Below are positions 43,901-55,100 of a DNA stretch of 64,000 nucleotides, one piece after another. The stretch covers positions 1,240,001-1,304,000 of the forward strand of contig CATNEN010000008.1 in the NCBI GenBank assembly GCA_950097015.1, read 5' to 3'. This DNA comes from Macrostomum hystrix (Eukaryota; Platyhelminthes; Macrostomidae). How positions within the stretch are numbered: the first letter of the stretch is position 1; each line of letters begins with the position of its first letter. Position numbers and translations under genes: made by a program. The notes beneath the pieces were generated by a model. The model did not search any database, was not told the origin of the DNA, and saw only the letters and a program-made list of their open reading frames with translations.

Positions 43901-46900
43901 CTAACAAGTAGAATCCCTGTTTAACAGGTAGAACCCCTTACTAGCAGGTAGAATCCCATATTAACAGGTAGAATCCCTTACTAGCAGGTAGAATCCCATA
44001 TTAACTGATAGAATCCCTTACTAGAAGGTAGAATCCCTGTTTAACAGGTAGAACCCCTTACTAGCAGGTAGAATCCCATATTAACTGGTAGAATCCCTTA
44101 CTAGAAGGTAGAATCCCTTACTAGCAGGTAGAATCCATTACTAACAGGTAGAATCCCTTACTAGCAGGTAGAATCCCTTACTAGCAGGTAGAATCCCTTA
44201 CTAGAAGGTAGAATCCCATATTAACTGGTAGAATCCCTTACTAGAAGGTAGAATCCCATATTAACTGGTAGAATCCCTTACTAGCAGGTAGAATCCCATA
44301 TTAACTGGTAGAATCCCTTACTAGAAGGTAGAATCCCTTACTAGCAGGTAGAATCCCTTACTAACAGGTAGAATCCCTTACTAGCAGGTAGAATCCCTTA
44401 CTAGCAGGTAGAATCCCTTACTAGAAGGTAGAATCCCATATTAACTGGTAGAATCCCTTACTAGAAGGTAGAATCCCTTACTAGAAGGTAGAATCCCATA
44501 TTAACTGGTAGAATCCCTTACTAGCAGGTAGAATCCCATATTAACTGGTAGAATCCCTTACTAGCAGGAAGAATCCCTTACTAGCAGGTAGAATCCCTTA
44601 CTAGCAGGTAGAATCCCTTACTAGCAGGTAGAATCCCTTACTAGCAGGTAGAATCCCTTACTAGCAGGTAGAATCCCTTACTAGAAGGTAGAATCCCATA
44701 TTAACTGGTAGAATCCCTTACTAGAAGGTAGAATCCCATATTAACTGGTAGAATCCCTTACTAGAAGGTAGAATCCCATATTAACTGGTAGAATCCCTTA
44801 CTAGAAGGTAGAATCCCATATTAACAGATAGAATCCCTTACTAGAAGGTAGAATCCCATATTAACTGGTAGAATCCCTTACTATAAGGTAGAATCCCATA
44901 TTAACAGATAGAATCCCTTACTAGAAGGTAGAATCCCCTTCTAACAAGTAGATTCCTTATTAACAGGTAGAATTTCTTATTTATAGCTAAATCCCATATA
45001 AAAATAGATAAAATCCTTGCCTAAAAGGCAGAAACTATATCTAGCGACAGTAACTTATTTATTAAACAGTTTTAAGCATCGCATTTATAACAAAAAGATG
45101 GGTTAGTCTTTGTCCATGAATCTTTGTCTAGACCTGCCCCAGCTGCTGTGGTCGGAAGCGGACGCTGCCGAGGATGCCACTGACAACGCGAGCATCGCAG
45201 GTGACGACTTTTTGGCTAAACTTTTTTATTTAACCGCAACATCAAAAAGAAAGAAAACTAGCAAGCATTTCTACTTACAGTAGACGAACAATAATTATGC
45301 GCTAATTTTGTAAAAAAACAATTTAAAAGCGCCTCGACTCTTTCACTGAAATTTCAGCCGCAAAATCAACTGTATAGGTAAAAATATCACTAAATGAGAA
45401 GTAGAAAGCTTTCTGTAAAAAAATGCTTTTTTATTACTTTTTCTGTGAAAATCAATATACGAGTATTAGCTTTAAATTTTATTGCTCTTTACAATTTCAC
45501 TAGACAATTATTATGCTTATTTCACTAGTACGTTCCAGTACACATTTCATACTTGATTTTACAATCTAATTTACACAAAGTTTCATTGTACCGAAATTTT
45601 CAGTTAAAGTGATACAATTTTAAATCTAGCTTTAATTCGCATCAATCTGCCCTTCTTCTTATGATGAGAGGTCTATCTGCATAAATGTCTTATTGATTTT
45701 CCAGCTTAACTTATCTAGTACACTGATTAAAAATGGTTAAAAACAGCATTTTTTTACAAGAAATTGTATTTAATCAATGAAAAACAATGTTTTCCTAGAA
45801 TCCGATGTGCTGGAAGACCCGGCCGTGCTGCACGAAGGTGTACAACAGGATCCGAACCCTATTGATTATGACAGCTACCTGGTATGCTTCTGCGATTGCT
45901 TCCATTGTCAGTTATGAAAGATTGAGAGATGACACTCGGGGAGAGATGAGACACCAGAGAGATGAGACACGGGAGAGATTAGACACCAGAGAGATGAGAC
46001 ACGGGAGAGATTAGACACCAGAGAGATGAGACACGGGAGAGATTAGACACCAGAGAGATGAGACACGCGAGAGATGAGACAGGGGAGAGATGAGACAGGG
46101 GAGAGATGAGACACGGGAGAGATGAGACACGGGAGAGATGAGACACGGGAGGGACGACACACGGGAGAGATGAGACACGAGAGAGATGAGACACGGGAGA
46201 GATGAGACACGGGAGAGATGACACACGGGAAAGATGAGACACGGGAGAGATGAGACAGGGGAGAGATGAGACAGGGGAGAGATGAGACACAGGGAGAGAT
46301 GAGACAGGGGAGAGATGAGACAGGGGAGAGATGAGACAGGGGAGAGATGAGACACAGGTAGAGATGAGACAGGGGAGAGATGAGACACAGGAGAGATGAG
46401 ACACAGGTAGAGATGAGACAGGGGAGAGATGAGACAGGCGATAGTATATTTTGGAAGTGGCCAGTGGGCCGGATTAAGGAGTTTAGCGGGCCTGAGATTA
46501 TCCACTTTTCAACTCGAATTCTCAAATCTCAAATTAAACTCAAAGGCGCCATTCAGTGTAAAACTCATCAAAGAATATTTGAGCACATCGTCCGACTTTC
46601 TGGCCAACGATCTGCTCACGGCTCGCGAGGCAGAAGAAGAAAGAAAGGTGAGCAGTTCTCAGATTCAACGTTTGCTATTGGCAAACAATCACTAAAACAT
46701 GGTTGAGCACAGCCCAGCTTGGAGTACGTATAAAACTGAGAAGGATTTCTCTACTCAAAGAAGTGCGTATTTGCTTGAATGCTCAGAGAGCTGAGGCTGA
46801 AGAGGCTGAACGAAGAGCGGCAGAGGCTGAATTGGGCGCCGAGAATTCCGACTCAGAAGAGTCGCTAGCGACCTCGTCCTGCAGCCTGACCAGCCTGCTG

Positions 46901-48601
46901 ATGTCTGCCTCCGACTGCGCCAACGATGGTTCCCCGACTGGCATTTTGGAAGCGGACATGGAACAGCTGGTACTGGCTACTCAACGACTGCCTGCCGACC
47001 GTGAGTGTCCCTGTCTCTCTTCCCATTGTCTTTCTCCCCTATTTTCCCATTATTTTTCTCCTCTCTTCCCCTGATCTTTCTCCCCTTTCTTCCCCTGACC
47101 TGTCTCCCCTCTCTTCCCCTTATTTTTCTCCCCCCTATTCCCCATATTTGTCTCCCCTTTCTTCCTCTGATCTGTCTCCCCTTTCTTCCTCTGATCTGTC
47201 TCCCCTTTCTTCCTCTGATCTGTCTCCCCTTTCTTCCCCTGATTTGTCTCCTCTCTCTTCCCCTTATTTTCCCCCTGTTCCCTTAATTTGTCTCCCCTTT
47301 CTTCCCCTGATCTGTCTCCCCTTTCTTCCCCTGATCTGTCTCCCCTTTCTTCCCCTGACCTGTCTTCCCTCTCTTCCCCTTATTTTTCTCCCCTGTCTTC
47401 CCCATCTGTCTATCCTCTCTTTACTTCATCTGTCTCGCCCCTCTCTGCCTAGCTTGTCTAGCTCTCTTCCCTCATCCCTCTCCCTATGCTCTAAATAGTT
47501 AAGCAATTCTTCCATTAGTCTCTATTCATAATATTCCACAATGAATTTAATCTGGCAGGCATTGAAATTTCAGGCACAATGCTAGTTTGATGAAAGCCAG
47601 CCTTGAATATAAGCTCTAACATTTTGTGCCTACTTTAACAAAAGACTAAAAAGCTGATCTTTAGCAAGCCAAGCGCCACAGTCGCATTGTTATGGAACGG
47701 TTAGACATAGGGATAATATGGTCCGTTCTCAGCCTCTGCCCTATAGCCATTCATCTTCCTCTTTTGATCTTTTTCTTATCTTGGAAGAGTATTGAAGATT
47801 CTGAATATTGGCTGACGGCACACTAAAAAGTGAGTTGAAATTGATTTTGTGAGAAGTTTATACTAGGTAGGCCGAACTAGCTAGGCAGTTCATCCCATTT
47901 CGCTGACTCCTGAGCACGCAAGCACACATCTGTGTACATCTGCCTATACTATTTCATCGTCAGGCAATGTACTTTGTACTCATTGTGCTTTGGTGGCTTC
48001 GCCGCGGACTCGAGCTTAGGGACTCCCTAAATTAACTTCTCTGACAACGAAATAAATTATTTAAGGTGCCGACAGTCAGCTCACCTGGCTTCTGCCACGC
48101 TTCGGCGAGTCGCCAGGAGCCGTCAGCCCGAGTCCAGAGCCGACGCCACCGCTGCAGTCGCCGCAGCCGCCTCCGCTGCAGCCGCCGCAAACACTGCAGC
48201 AGCTTCAAACAAAGCCAACTGTTCAACAGGCTCCTTCTCGACCAGACAGCAAACTATTTCAGTCATTCGTCCAACAGCAGCAGCAGCAGCAGCAGCCAAA
48301 GTCGGTAGCATCGGCGACGAAGCCGACGTCAGTAGCCACGGCGCCGCTTCAAACGCAGCTCCAGAAGCAGCCGCTCGCCCCCAGCGCAGTGACTCTCGGT
48401 TCCGGTCTGCCGTCTGACAAGCAGAAATCTCAAAGACGAGCTCCTCCAGTTAAGAAGGCCAAAAAGCAGCAGCAGCAGAAGCAACAGTCCAATAGGAAAC
48501 GCCAGCAGGAAGATCGAAAGCAAATATTTGAATCGAAATCTACGTTGGTGAAGGACCAGAGCGCTCCTCTAGTTGCTATGCCGATGCCATCGCTGCAGAG
48601 T

Positions 48602-48659
<58 letters not shown>

Positions 48660-50480
48660 TCCATCGGCCAGCTCGATCTCTTGTTGTTGAGATTCCCAGC
48701 CTGCCCATAGTCACAACCACCGCCAATGCCAACGCGCTGGACTCTACAAGAAATGGCAATCTTCGCGTAGAAAAGGTTTTTTATCACTTTCCCACGTGTT
48801 GAAATCATTGATTAACAGTAGAAATACCCACGCTGGTTTTCCCCTTCGGAAAGATTTCGGAATTATTTCAAATACCCACTGCCTACTTCACGATAGATCC
48901 CAAACCAAACCGATTTTAACGGATAGAGTGGGAAACTTTAGCCCGTTCAAGGCATTTTCATGTCGATTGGTTGAATAAGTTTGGAGATTTAAAAAAAAGA
49001 TAAATTTGAATTCACATTCAATTCAACTTCAACAAACTCAGAGACCAAGGGCGGCAATGATATTTAGCGTGCCGAGTCGACCAGAATCAGCCGTTAGTGC
49101 CGCGGGTGAGCGAAATGTGTGTGCGTGTACTTTTAAGAAACGAGAAATCGTTGAACTCATGTTATGTAAAAACAACAACATCCAGGTGACGACAGACCCT
49201 CTGAAACTGTCACAGCCGGAGATGACGCCGCCCGTTCGCCGACGCCAACAATGGAAGCGGCCTCTCGTAGCGATCTCGCCGAAGTCGATAGCAGCACCGA
49301 GTTCGGCCTGTCACGGCTGAGCCTGCAGTCGACCTCGCCGACGGAGGGCTACGCAGAGCTCCGCCAGCAGCAGCAGCAGCAGCTGGACGCTCTGAAGTCT
49401 GAGTACAACCGTCTGGCCGAGAAGGTGGCCGCTGATTTCGGTGGAAGCGACGGGTGAGGCGGCCAAAATCTGTGGCTCAATCTTTGATATAAATTTTTAT
49501 ATGGCAGTCCGAGTAGCCTACTTAAAGTAAAAATAAGAGTAAAATTAATTTTCTCTAAATTCAGCAAGCCGCCACCGATGCGCAACTACGGCCTGAAGAG
49601 TATGACCCCCGAGGAGCTGATCTCGCTTAACAGCCTGAAGCGACTTCAGCGGGGCCTGCGCGAGCGCAGCGCCCTGCAGCGCAAGGCCGAGCTTCGGCTG
49701 GCCAGGCTAGCCAGCTGGGAGAGCCGGGCGAACCACGGCGACTGTGTAGCTCCGTCTGCATCGGCGTCAAATTCGCGTTGCGGCACCGCGGCCGATTCGC
49801 AGCGTCGTCGGATGTACTCCCAGTCGGCGACGTCGGCTGAACCGCGATCCGCCTTCCAGGTCAGTCGGGAAGCGACGGAGCTTCTTCAGCTGCAGCACCA
49901 GCGGGCGCTAACCCCCGCTTCATCGACAACATCAGCGTCGACTTCATCAACGAGAAGTTTCGGCGCGTTACCTCAGACTCCCTACCGACTTCGTGGAATG
50001 CAGCAGCTGCAGCATCAGGCTTCTGTACACAACTGCGAGGACAGCGACGGTAGAATCCGCCGAGGTCGTCGAAACTACGTCACCGACGTCGATGACAAAG
50101 ACGATATCCGGGCAGCGAATCCTTTCAGCGCAATGCGCATCCGGCCCAGCGCCGCCTCCATTCCCAGCCGGCAATAGTGAGCAGAATGAGATCAGGACTT
50201 TGAGATCACTTATGAAATAGTGAGACTAAGATTAGACAGAGAGACCAAACATGTATCAAGTATTGTTTGAAACACCCGCAGCACTTACATCATGACCCGG
50301 CCGAGTGTCGGCCTGCACCAAACGTCGGCTGACGAAGATCTCGCTCCGTCGGAGCCGCCAAGCCTAGCCGAGGAGCGACTAATTCGGCGTCGCTTTCCCA
50401 GCCGAGTGCCCGACTGGGTGGGATACAACGGCGTATTTGCGCCTAAACCGTGGAGCTACGCGCTTGGCGAACGGCACTGA
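37977..50480 (+). CDS. large WD40-repeat protein with Pro/Gln-rich C-terminus, 19 exons
   Basis: Exons: 37977-38118, 38358-38444, 38564-38673, 38758-38877, 38955-39181, 39766-40150, 40604-40888, 41315-41701, 42198-42482, 43546-43717, 45132-45200, 45799-45881, 46546-46647, 46787-47000, 48066-48775, 49042-49105, 49186-49453, 49565-50176, 50282-50480. All phases agree: 1506 residues from ATG to TGA. Exon starts use CAG/TAG/AAG, donors mostly GTRAG, with weak ones at 42483 (GTTTGT) and 48776 (GTTTTT). WD40 strands are clear at EVKLWNTQHG, MGHSQGITGMHF, SVRIWSLA, SVRLYARR, LLLGLSDGRVLFVD and GGHVKIWQG (residues about 230-735), suggesting one or two propellers. Residues about 820-890 form a charged helix (REAEEERK, EEAERRAAEAE). 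The C-terminal third is Pro/Gln-rich with a pure 19-CAG run, then a conserved-looking end with RVPDWVGYNGVFAPKPW. The layout recalls WDR87/WDR97-type cilium-associated proteins, but I cannot assign an orthologue. Confidence 0.87.
39190..39420 (+). repeat. dispersed repeat family, copy in WD40 intron 5 (direct part)
   Basis: CACCTGCCTATACTTCACGA, TAGCTCCCAAACCGAATGAC and CAGCATCGTCGAGATTCAGC match, in the same order, copies at 40943-41140 and (first half) 48815-48990. Confidence 0.75.
39500..39690 (-). repeat. dispersed repeat family, inverted part in WD40 intron 5
   Basis: TTGAATGTCTCGACGATGCC is the reverse complement of the family core GCATCGTCGAGACATTCA. Next to it, TTTTAGCCCGTGTTCTG and CATGTCGATTGATTGAATAC match 48930-48985. 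With 39190-39420 this makes a foldback arrangement in one intron. Confidence 0.65.
40201..40603. other. WD40 intron 6
   Basis: Contains a pyrimidine-rich CT tract at 40300-40420 and no exon. Confidence 0.6.
40943..41140 (+). repeat. dispersed repeat family, copy in WD40 intron 7
   Basis: Contains AAATACCCACTGCCTATTTC, GGCTCCCAAACCGAATGAAC and GATATTCAGCGATTCTTGTC in the family order. Confidence 0.75.
41228..41300 (-). other. tRNA-like remnant
   Basis: On the minus strand GTTAAGATCGTCCGACTCAT precedes GACTTTAAGGTCAGGGATTC and GATTCCTG, a layout of D-arm, anticodon-like CAT and B-box-like element. Acceptor pairing is not evident, so it is probably a tRNA-derived fragment and not a tRNA gene. 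It abuts the acceptor of the exon at 41315. Confidence 0.35.
41703..42110. repeat. GAGATGAGACTGGGGA minisatellite in WD40 intron 8
   Basis: Tandem 15-17-bp units such as GAGATGAGACTGGGGA and GAAATGAGACCG directly follow the donor at 41702. The unit resembles the interior of the hAT elements at 4276 and 55208. Confidence 0.88.
42712..43290. repeat. 21-bp minisatellite in WD40 intron 9
   Basis: About 27 copies of GATTAGGCTTTGTAGCTTAT plus C, with AGATTAGC and GCGTATC variants; decays to about 43450. Confidence 0.95.
43838..44960. repeat. 20-bp minisatellite in WD40 intron 10
   Basis: About 55 copies of AGAATCCCTTACTAGCAGGT with variants ending CATATTAACTGGT and CTAGAAGGT. Blocks of variants recur (44090-44340 resembles 44340-44560). 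Confidence 0.96.
45201..45798. other. WD40 intron 11
   Basis: AT-rich intron with no repeat or exon recognised. Confidence 0.6.
45925..46510. mobile_element. decayed hAT MITE with expanded internal minisatellite
   Basis: About 30 units of GAGATGAGACACGGGA/GAGATGAGACAGGGGA (45925-46435) are followed by GGGCCGGATTAAGGAGTTTA and GCGGGCCTGAGATTA. This order, a repeat interior followed by a GGGCCGGATTTGGGAGTTT-like subterminal end, is the right-hand layout of the hAT copies at 4276 and 55208. The terminal CAGGGGTCGG itself is not recognisable. It fills the WD40 intron 45882-46545. Confidence 0.6.
47020..47460. repeat. pyrimidine-rich tandem repeat in WD40 intron 14
   Basis: Irregular 20-24-bp CT-rich units around CTTCCCCTGATCTGTCTCCC. 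Almost purine-free on the sense strand. Confidence 0.9.
47885..48025 (-). mobile_element. tRNA-headed SINE, copy E (5'-truncated)
   Basis: On the minus strand the end of the tRNA-like head (AAGCTCGAGTCCGCGGCGA) is followed by CAAAGCACAATGAGTACAAAG, the family tail CATTGCCTGACGATGAAATA and GAGTCAGCGAAATGGGATGA. It lies in the WD40 intron before exon 48066. Confidence 0.75.
48815..48995 (+). repeat. dispersed repeat family, copy in WD40 intron 15
   Basis: Contains AAATACCCACTGCCTACTTC, AGATCCCAAACC and TTTAGCCCGTTCAAGGC, CATGTCGATTGGTTGAATAA, matching 39283-39320 and 39616-39660. Confidence 0.72.
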
Positions 50481-50487
50481 TTGCATG

Positions 50488-50632
50488 GTTTGAACTGGTT
50501 TGAACTGGTTTGAACTGGTTTGAACTGGTTTGAACTGGTTTGAACTGGTTTGAACTGGTTTGAACTGGTTTGAACTGGTTTGAACTGGTTTGAACTGGTT
50601 TGAACTGGTTTGAACTGGTTTGAACTGGTTTG
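50488..50632. repeat. 10-bp tandem repeat TTTGAACTGG
   Basis: About 14 perfect copies start 8 bases after the WD40 stop codon, so they lie in its 3' UTR. Confidence 0.95.
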
Positions 50633-50920
50633 AGTTTTCTCTGACAATTTAAACCATAAAATCAACTGAGAGATGGATTTAGGGATGAAACCAGTTTTTT
50701 GCTTTCCCATTTAGGAAACGGAGCATGAATGTTTAATGTTTGACCGCACCTTTTTGACTATCTATCGCAAATCGTATATAGTTTACGCATGCGATCGTAC
50801 TTCTTGTTTATAAAAATTGTTAAAATTCTTACTCGCAAAACAGCAGAGCATGCCTTGAACAAAAAGTTCTTGTCTTTATACTGATCATGTGCAGTCAGTG
50901 CAGTGAATGTTATGCGTGCA

Positions 50921-50926
50921 AATAAA
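50921..50926 (+). terminator. possible polyadenylation signal of the WD40 gene
   Basis: AATAAA about 440 bases after the stop. It is one of several A-rich candidates in this region. Confidence 0.25.
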
Positions 50927-51002
50927 AAATAACAAAGCCAGTTCTTTCTGAATTGAAAAGAAAAGTGCACACTGATTGTGCAGAAGGAATATACGAATGC
51001 GC

Positions 51003-51265
51003 AAAAAATAATGTTTCAAAAGCATAAAAAAACAAATAGTAGAATAAATATTTGTCTAGCTTGTGATACTTATTCAGTTACAGAGTAATAATAAGAATTG
51101 CGCAGAAACAAAAGGATATCATAAAAAAGAAATAATAAAAATTGAAAAAATAATGTTTCAAAAGCATAAAAAAAACAAATAGTAGAAGAAATATTTGTCT
51201 AGCTTGTGATACTTATTCAGTTACAGAGTAATAATAAGAATTTCGCAGAAACAAAAGGATATCAT
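51003..51265. repeat. direct duplication, offset 142 bp
   Basis: ATGTTTCAAAAGCATAAAAA through AGAAACAAAAGGATATCATA occurs twice (from 51011 and from 51153) with only a few differences. Confidence 0.9.
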
Positions 51266-52173
51266 ATGTATAATTAGAACATTTTAAATATATATATTCT
51301 AAATAAAATTGCCAAATTCATTTTTACATAAAATTTTATTTTGTATTATCGATGGTCTATTTAAGTATACCAGCCGTTCTTTTAAGAAAAACTTATTTAT
51401 TTAATAGTGTCAAATGTATGACTTAACCTTCGGAAAGTTTTATATTTTAATTTCTTATTTAAAGGTTGTTATTTTAATTTTTTAATTCGTAACTATACTT
51501 TTTTTTAAAATTGCTTTAAACTTAACCGATTCAGATAAAATATTGTTATTGTGTTACAAGTTAAGACATCATAAGTTGTCAGTTACAAGACAGATGAACG
51601 AAACCGATAAACGGATAAAAATAAATAAAAAACCTGTCGGATGCTTAAAAATGGTTGTGTACAGCTATTCAGTCCATGGACTCACTAGGATCTGCTAAAT
51701 TTGACTGGTTTGACTCACTCACCAACTTGATAAACTGAAGCAATTAGGAATTAAGGATCTTCTACTGAATGGGACAAATTGTTTTCCTTGGGTTATAGTA
51801 GATCCGAACCCCCGACCTAGGTTGGTTAGCTAGAAGTCGTCCCGAGGCAGGCAAGTTGTATGCGACGGGCTACAATAGCAGTTTGCAAAGATCTTATAAA
51901 GATAGTTTTTGGGAATTTTGCGATGAAAATACGGTCGCAGCACTATTGTTCCTGAACAAGGCGTTGAATAATATGACAGTCAAATTAGAAATTTCAAGAA
52001 AAGGAAACAGTTGTCATGATGAACTCTCTGTCTGAAAGAACGGAACAGTCTCGGGGTGTTCTCATCATTCACTTAATCACTCATTAGACTAATAAGTCTA
52101 ATGAACATCAATCAACTAATTAACTGTTCAATCAAACTGATCAATCGATGAGTCAGTAAATTCACAGATTTCT
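51266..52173. other. spacer between the WD40 and TRPA 3' ends
   Basis: Tail-to-tail intergenic DNA, AT-rich on the left. A fragment of the dispersed sequence with GTACAGCTATTCAGTCCATG occurs at 51658. A tRNA-like B-box string (complement GGGGGTTCGGATC) lies near 51805. Confidence 0.5.
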
Positions 52174-55100
52174 TCACTCCACATCCGAGATGAGAGGCAC
52201 AATGGACTCATTGTCCGGCCTGGCAGCACAGCCTCCGCCAGCCATTTTGCGTAGGTTCGCCGCGAGAGCTCCGCCGCGCCTCCACCTGCTGCTGCTCAGA
52301 CGACGGGATTCGACTAGCGCCACGGGCAGGTCGGACATCTGGTCGAGCTCCTGCGGAGTGAGGAGGAGATCATTCAGCTGAGTTTCAGCTTGACGCTTTA
52401 GTGTCTATGGGTCAAGAACCACTAGGAGTAGAAGGATGGGAAAATAAGTTTCTAAGAAAATTCTTAATTAGTAGGCTGCATGGTACTTCCGTGAAGAAAA
52501 GTGAAAAATCTCCAATCTCCATATTTTATTTTTTTCGGCGAAAACCAGCCTCTTAATCCTTTTTTCTAAGAAACGTAATGTTCCGTCCTTCAACTCCAAG
52601 TGGCCATAAAATTTCTAGCTCACATTCGGATCCACGCCTTCATCAGTTTCGTTCTCCACCCGGATGTCCAGTTTGGCCAGAATCTGGCGCAAGAACTGGG
52701 TCTGGGAAGCGCTCTCCTGTTCCAGCTGGTGCAGCCGCGACTCCAGCTGCTGTGGCAGCCGCTGGGAGTCGTCAAATCCGCTGCTGCTGACTGGCTGTGA
52801 GCCAACACGCACGCCTCTGGCCATGCGAGACAGTTCCGCTTTTACCCGACGTCTATTTGCCTCTGCCTCATTTGAAGTCGACGCTTCCGCTTCGTCTGTC
52901 GGCTGAGTCGGCAGTTTCAAATCAGTTGGCAGAACTCGGTTTTTGCAGCAGCTTTGACGACAGAAGAGACGCGAGAGCTGAAGGATTTGAAAAAAAAGAC
53001 AAGGGAGGCAGGGTGGTTGAAGGATATGAGGGGTTAAGGAACGAGATTAGTATAAGCTATAAGGGGTATGAGGGGTGAGGTGGCTGCAGGAGTAAAGAAA
53101 CGGGCGCGGAGTGAGGTGGCTGCTGTGGCAAGAAAATCGACGGGAGTGAGGTGGCTGCTGCTGTGGTAAGAAATGGACGGGGAGTGAGGTGGCTGCTGTG
53201 GCAAGAAAATCGACTGGAGTGAGGTGGCTGCTGCTGTGGTAAGAAATGGACGGGGAGTGAGGTGGCTGCTGTGGCAAGAAAATGGGCGGGATGTGTGGGG
53301 CCGCGATCAGCAGGACAAAACTCTAAAGATCTAGGAGAAGACGAAGCAAGATGACTTTAGTGTAATGAAATTCGATTTTCCTCGTAGTTACGAAATAGAT
53401 TGCGAACTCAAAATGCATTCGAATCAGGCTAGAGATTTAAGAGCACGGATTCCAGGACTCGGAATTCAAGTGTTTGAAGTGAAGGATCCCGCAAGCCCGC
53501 TAACCGCCGATGAGATGCAGCCGCATCCAGCTGACTCGCGCCACTCCATCCTGTCCAGGTAGACCAGCAGCCGGTGTGGCATCCGGGCCTCCAGCTGGGC
53601 CAGCCACAGCACCTGCATGCGGATGCGAAGCAGCGTAGCCTCCTGCTGCACTCGCTCGATGTCTCCAACTGCTAGGCCGATCTGAGGGCCATTCGGATGG
53701 GTGCATTCCATTTGACACCTGCTGATAATTGTATAAATTTGGGCACCTACAGGCACTACTCAAATATTTTCGATAATTGCTCTGATGCCTGAGTAGGCCA
53801 CCGACAGCCACTTTTCACACCTTTTGATAATTTGTTGTAATGCGTGATTAGTCACTTTTCACACCTTTTGATAATTTGTTGTAATGCGTGATTAGTCACT
53901 TTTCACACCTTTCGATAATTGCTCTGATGCCTGATTAGGGCACAGCAAAGTCTAGTCTAATGTTAGAATTTCCCAATTTTCAAATACCAACCAGTAGATT
54001 GATGAGCAGTATCGGAATCAGAACGATAAATATGACTAGCAGCACGATGCTCATCCAGGTGTGATGATTCGTTCGCGGATCATTGTCCAGCAGCTTGCTA
54101 GAGAAGGTATTTACAAAGTCAACATCGCCAAGCATCATCATCAGGGTGCGCAGGATGGCCACACCTGGCCTGTTCCACGCGTCCAGCTGCGGCTCGCTGA
54201 CCAGCGGCGTCGAAGCGCTGAACATCGCCGGATAGCAGGTCGACATCCGGCTGGTGACGTTGCTCCACCACTGCGACCGGTTGACGTCTGGCGAGATGCC
54301 GACGTATTCCTGGGATGGTTTTGGCGGGAGGTGCGACAATGTACTACTTTGACTTCATTCGGGCTTTAAGTCTAGGGCTTTGGTGCCTGGCACTCTAGGG
54401 CTTTGGTGCCTGGCACTCTAGGGCTTTGGTGCCTGATACTCTAGGGCTTTGGTGCCTGGCACTCTAGGGCTTTGGTGCCTGATACTCTAGGGCTTTGGTG
54501 CCTGATACTCAAGGGATTTGGTGCCTGATACTCTAGGGATTTGGTGCCTGATACTCTAGGGCTTTGGTGCCTGGCACTCTAGGGCTTTGGTGCCTGATAC
54601 TCTAGGGCTTTGGTGCCTGATACTCTAGGGCTTTGGTGCCTGATACTCTAGGGCTTTGGTGCCTGGCACTCTAGGGCTTTGGTGCCTGATACTCTAGGGC
54701 TTTGGTGCCTGATACTCTAGGGATTTGGTGCCTGATACTCTAGGGATTTGGTGCCTGATACTCTAGGGCTTTGGTGCCTGATACTCTAGGGCTTTGGTGC
54801 CTGGCGCTCTAGGGCTTTGGTGCCTGATACTCTAGGGCTTTGGTGCTTGATACTCTAGGGCTTTGGTGCCTGGCACTCTAGGGCTTTGGTGCCTGATACT
54901 CTAGGGCTTTGGTGCCTGATACTCTAGGGATTTGGTGCCTGATACTCTAGGGCTTTGGTGCCTGGCACTCTAGGGCTTTGGTGCCTGATACTCTAGGGCT
55001 TTGGTGCCTGATACTCTAGGGATTTGGTGCCTGATACTCTAGGGCTTTGGTGCCTGGCACTCTAGGGCTTTGGTGCCTGATACTCTAGGGCTTTGGTGCC

